Positions 35,501 to 41,500 of a stretch of DNA of 64,000 nucleotides are shown here, in pieces (the first letter of the stretch is position 1; each line of letters opens with the position of its first letter). Position numbers and translations under genes: made by a program. Source of the DNA: Mesostigma viride (Eukaryota; Streptophyta; Mesostigmatophyceae; Mesostigmatales; Mesostigmataceae); NCBI GenBank assembly GCA_009746045.1, contig RPFO01000016.1, positions 761,895-825,894 on the forward strand, given 5' to 3'. The notes beneath the pieces were generated by a model. That model was not told the DNA's origin. It did not search any database and saw nothing but the letters and a program-made list of their open reading frames with translations.

Positions 35501-38500
35501 TCTTTCTCTGTCTTCCGCCCCCCCCCCCCTCTCCCCCGCCCCCCCCCCTCCCCCCGTCCAACTCGCATCCTTACTTTTCCCCTGCCACCATGGGTCACAC
35601 ACCCTCTGCTCCCAACGCCCTGCCCGTGCTTCTCCCGGTGCGTCGTCGTGGCACGTGCCAGTTCACCTCCTCTGGCAGCGTCTCCGTATCCGTATCTCTC
35701 GTGAACCACCCATCCTCGCCGCCGCCACGGGCTGAAGACCCCAAGTCAGGCCCAGCCCAAAAGGGGGGCCAGACAGCCCAACGCCAAGGCGCCCTGCCAA
35801 CATCACCTCGGAAGGGGCCACCTCAACCGCTGCAGGGTGCAAAGCATGGAGAGAGAGCGCAGCCAAACCCTCCCCCTCCAGCCCCCCAGGGGCAGGACCT
35901 CTCGTCTCCCATGTCGCCCGTGGCAGGCGACGGCCCGCAGGGCAACAGCACACAGGGCAACAGCGCAAAAGGCAAGAGCATACAAGGCAACGGCGCACAA
36001 GGCAATAGCATGCAGGGTGGAGAGGGTTCAGGCTCGGTGTCGTGTGCGAACGCTGCGAATTCCGTGACCCTCCACTTTGAGGTGCAGGACACGGGCATCG
36101 GGATATCGGAGGAGGACGCGTCCAAGCTGTTCCAGCGCTTCACGCAGGTGTGTTTCAACCGGTGGAATTGCGGTAGGGGTGGGCATGCTGAGGTTTACAT
36201 TATTAGTATCTCAAATAGTACAAGCCGTTCCCGCGCTTCACGCAGTTGTTCCAGGTGTTGGGGGTTCAATCGGTAGGGGTGAATCGGTGTGTGGGTGATA
36301 GACTCGCGCTACCTCACCCAGTAGAAGCTCTCATAGCGCTTCATACAGGTTTGTACCAGGTGGTGGCGCGCGCACACACACACACACAGAGCCAGCTCCT
36401 CCGGTCGTGAACGAAGCTTCATTTAGCTCGTGAAGAATGTGTTTAGCTCTCTGGCCACCCCAGATTGCTGGATGGCTGGCTTTTTTGCCTCAATTTAATA
36501 CAACTTTGGATTCTCCCGATTGCATTCTCTGTACGTTGCCCCTGCAGGCGGACGCGTCAACGACCCGCAAGTACGGTGGCACAGGTGAGCATCGAATGTA
36601 TGGCCCAATCAGATATCTTTGTCTCTGTATGTGAAACAGTTGGCGAGAGACCGGTCTACTATCGTAGATTGGGGCACAAAAACCAAGTTTGAGTTTTAGT
36701 TTGAGTAGCGCAATGGACAGATCCCGCGAGAGGATCCTGGATCATACCTTAGATTCTGGAAAGTCCGTTTCAGTTGAGCTATAGTAGGCCTACAAGACAG
36801 GTAAAAATGGCTGTAAGCTGATACTTAAGCATAAAATGGGCCAAAGCTAAGACAGACCAAGTAGCTCGTTGGGGGCGTCAAACCAAAAGTTTTAGTAGTG
36901 CAATCGATAGATCTTGATGAGGGCACTCAGAATCTGCATGTCACGTCCCAGGAATAGTCCATACTCGAGCGGCACAGACCAAAATATGTTACTCACAACC
37001 CAAAAAATTAATTAATTCGCCACATTGTGCTTTTTTTCTGCCGCAGTCCGGTCTCTCGCCCAACTGTTTCATGTGTAGGACATCTTTGTCTCTGTTGTGA
37101 TGTATGACGGCAGGTGACGGAATGTACTGGCAGGCAGTTGTTACAGACTCCAACGGGATAACCCCAAAGGGGTAGCCACTATTCCTGGTAGGTGACCGTG
37201 CTATCACAGGTGGGCAGCATGTTTCCAGCATGAACAGATGGTGACGTTGAGCCTAATAATATATTACTAGGCTTTGTGGACATGATGAAGGCGAGCGTGT
37301 TTACAACTTGGAATATACTGCGGGAGGGAGGGAGGGAGGGAGGGAGGGAGGGAGGGAGGGAGGGAGGGAGGGAGGGAGGGAGGGAGGGAGGGAGGGAGGG
37401 AGGAGGGAGGGAGGGAGGGAGGGAGGGAGGGAGGGAGGGAGGGAGGGAGGGAGGGAGGGAGGGAGGGAGGGAGGGAGGGAGGGAGGGAGGGAGGGGGGGG
37501 GGGCGGGTGGGCGGGTGGGCGGGTGGGCGGGTGGGCGGGTGGGCGGGTGGGCGGGTGGGCGGGTGGGCGGGTGGGCGGGTGGGCGGGTGGGCGGGGCGGG
37601 TGGGTAGATGGACCGATAGATACCGCTGTCACCTGTTTTCTTAATAGATCCGCCCTGCTGTCCATTTCCCTTCCATAAATCCTTTTCCCGCCACCAAAGG
37701 CTTTTTCATCCCTGCTTTAGTAACTTTCCTAGTTTACGCACCCAACCACCGAACCGCCACCACCATCACCACCACCACCACCACCACCACCACCACCACC
37801 ACCACCACCACCACCGCCGCCGCCGCCGCCGCCGCCGCCGCTACCGCCGCCCAAAACCCCCACAGGCCTGGGTCTGGTCATCTGCCGCAAGCTGCTGGAG
37901 CTCATGTCGCCCAACAACAAGGTTGACGTGCGCTCCAAGCCGGGCGAGGGGTCCTGCTTCTGGTTTGACATCTACATCCAGACCCAGAACGTGGCCTACC
38001 CCCCCCGCGACCTCTCGCCTCCGATGCCGCGCGCACTCATCCTCAACCACGCGAGCGGGCAATTGACCGGCCTCGCCTACAACCTCGAGCGTCTCGGCTT
38101 TGCCACCGAGTTCATCGACGAGCTCAAATGGGACACGTTTGACAAGACCCCCGGGGTCAACCTCGTCGTCGTCACGTCCGAGGTTTACGCGAGCATGGAC
38201 GTGGCCGCGCGCATCAAGAAACGCAAAGTCCCGGAGTCGCGCCTCAACCCCGCCACCTCGCGCTTCAAGCGGCCTTCCCTGGCCGGCAGTTCGGGGTCCT
38301 CTGGTGACCCTGGCACGCTCCTCCCGATCACCGTCACGGGGTCCCGCGCGCCGAGAGAGTCGTTGGACAACAGCATGATTCTCCGCATGGACGACCCCGT
38401 GGACGGCGAGGACCCCAGCTGTATCTTAACGGACGACATCCCACCATCCACGATGACACTCCTGGTGGTCCGAAACGTGATCGACCACGGCGCGCGCCCC

Positions 38501-41500
38501 CTCATGCAGTCGCCCTCCCTCAAGCTGCTCCGGCGCAACTCGGCGATGGAAGTCATCGAGCCCGCCGAGTGCCCGGGACTCCGCCTGCCCGTGTTCTTTG
38601 TTATGCTCCCTGCGCGCTTGTCGGCGCTGTGGGCGCTCATAAAGGACAACCTCACGACGGAGGTGATCGGCAAGCTGATCAACCCGGGGCTGATCAAGCG
38701 GGTGATCTCGCCAGCAGCCAGCATCCAGGCGCAACCAGCCAGCAGCAGCGAGGCGGAAGGGAATGCGCGCGGGTCCCGGAGGAGCTCGGCCGAGTACGAC
38801 TCGCAGCAGTCACAGGGGGCCAAGCGGCGGCGGGTGCTTCTGGCGGAGGACAACCCGGTCAACCAGCGGCTGTTTGTCAAGTTCCTGTCCACCATGGGAT
38901 GCGACGTGAGTGCGCCCTTCTAATGTTGAAATAGCAATGAAGCCCCATTTACTCCTTACGGTCTGTTCCTTACGGTCTGTTCCTTGCGGTCTGTTCCTTA
39001 CGGTCTGTTCCTTACGGTCTGTTCCTTACGGTCTGTTCCTTACGGTCTGTTCCTTACGGTCTGTTCCTTACGGTCTGTTCCTTACGGTCTGTTCCTTACG
39101 GTCTGTTCCTTACGGTCTGTTCCTTACGGTCTGTTCCTTACGGTCTGTTCCTTACGGTCTGTTCCTTACGGTCTGTTCCTTACGGTCTGTTCCTTACGGT
39201 CTGTTCCTTACGGTCTGTTCCTTACGGTCTGTTCCTTACGGTCTGTTCCTTACGGTCTGTTCCTTACGGTCTGTTCCTTACGGTCTGTTCCTTACGGTCT
39301 GTTCCTTACGGTCTGTTCCTTACGGTCTGTTAAGTGCTTGTCCACCATGGGATGCGACGTGAGTGCGCCCTTCTAATGTTGAAATAGCAATGAAGCCCCA
39401 TTTACTCCTTGCGGTCTGTTCCTTACGGTCTGTTCCTTACGGTCTGTTCCTTACGGTCTGTTCCTTACGGTCTGTTCCTTACGGTCTGTTCCTTACGGTC
39501 TGTTCCTTACGGTCTGTTCCTTACGGTATGTTCCTTACGGTCTGTTCCTTGCGGTCTGTTCCTTACGGTCTGTTCCTTACGGTCTGTTCCTTACGGTCTG
39601 TTCCTTACGGTCTGTTCCTTACGGTCTGTTCCTTACGGTCTGTTCCTTACGGTCTGTTCCTTACGGTCTGTTCCTTGCGGTCTGTTCCTTACGGTCTGTT
39701 CCTTACGGTCTGTTCCTTACGGTCTGTTCCTTACGGTCTGTTCCTTACGGTCTGTTCCTTACGGTCTGTTCCTTACGGTCTGTTCCTTACGGTCTGTTCC
39801 TTACGGTCTGTTCCTTACGGTCTGTTCCTTGCGGTCTGTTCCTTACGGTCTGTTAAGTGCTTGTCCACCATGGGATGCGACGTGAGTGCGCCCTTCTAAT
39901 GTTGAAATAGCAATGAAGCCCCATTTACTCCTTGCGGTCTGTTCCTTACGGTCTGTTCCTTACGGTCTGTTCCTTACGGTCTGTTCCTTGCGGTCTGTTC
40001 CTTACGGTCTGTTCCTTACGGTCTGTTCCTTACGGTATGTTCCTTACGGTCTGTTCCTTACGGTCTGTTCCTTACGGTCTGTTCCTTACGGTCTGTTCCT
40101 TACGGTCTGTTCCTTACGGTCTGTTCCTTACGGTCTGTTCCTTACGGTCTGTTCCTTACGGTCTGTTCCTTACGGTCTGTTCCTTACGGTCTGTTCCTTA
40201 CGGTCTGTTCCTTACGGTCTGTTCCTTACGGCCAGTGCTTGTCCACCATGGGATGGAATGTGAGTGTGGCCTCCCAAGTCCCAACGTTGAAATAGCACTG
40301 GGGCTAAGGCCCCGTTCAGTCTTGTGGTCTCTCAAGGTCCTGTCCACCATGAGATGCGACGCGGATGTGGCCCCACGGCTCTTTGGGAGAAGACGTCCTG
40401 TACTTTTTCTGTGTTCAAAATTGTGGGTGTGGGTCACATTGGTGACACGTTCTTTCCCACCATGGGATGAGACGTGAGTGTGGCCCTGCTATATGGCCCT
40501 GCTCTGTGGCCCTGTGTTCGCCACGGATACCTAGTGGAAATGCTACTCCATGGGCATTTCTTCCTTGCGAGTGTCATTGAATTTCTTTGTGTCCCGATTT
40601 TGTCAAGTTGGTGTCCACCATCGGGATGCGATTTGAGATGAACCTTCTGGCATTCTAATAGCCACGAACGTGTGTAATTGCCTCTTTCTGCCTTGTCAAT
40701 AGCGACAAATGACCTGTTACATTCTGGCATGTTTTTTGCCGTTTTTTGTCAGGTTCATTTTCATGTTCTTGTCCACCCTGGCCTGTCTCATGACAAACCC
40801 CTTCCCTGGTAATGGCCCAAATGCCCATGTTACTTTGTGGCATGGTTGTGTCATGCTGTTGTACATGAGTTGGGAGTGACTCTGCCACTGGCTGTGCCGA
40901 CAACTCTGTTTCGATGCAAATTACCACCATTGATGATGTGGCAGGTGGCGGTGATGTCTGGCACGGAGTCCCTGAACGGGGGCATGACATATGTGCTGCA
41001 TGGCTGTGCTGAATGGTCGGTAACATGGTGTGTTTGGAAGTGGACTCTCCTTGAGCTTCGAAATCATGTCGTGTGTGGCGTGCGGCATGTTGTGCTTGTG
41101 TGTGTCTGCGAAAAATGGGTGTGCAGGTGGAGGTGGTGGAGAATGGGCAGCAGGCGGTGGAGAAAGTGCGCAACTTCCACACACAGTTCGACATCTGCTT
41201 CATGGACTGCCAGGTGAGCTGCGGATGGGGAAAGCTCTAGCCGCAAAATGATGATAATCTCAAAGCGGAATGATAAAAATAGCCTCGCTGTGGCGCTACT
41301 TTTTCCATGTCTCCGTAAAGTAACAACTTTGTTCAGAGAACCACGATGACACAGGCCGTGTATGAGGGCCATATAAGGGAAACCGCCGTATGATGAGCGC
41401 CCCCCCAGTATTGCCACAGGACCCATCCAACGGTAGTGGTTATTGATATTATCACTACTATTATTATTGTGGTGCGTTCTTATCCTTTGTGATAAGCACT

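Noticed and set aside
38951-40232. Repeat protein with [13 protein letters not shown] units
   Set aside because: Translation of the 14-bp satellite inside an intron; a TAA separates it from the exon.
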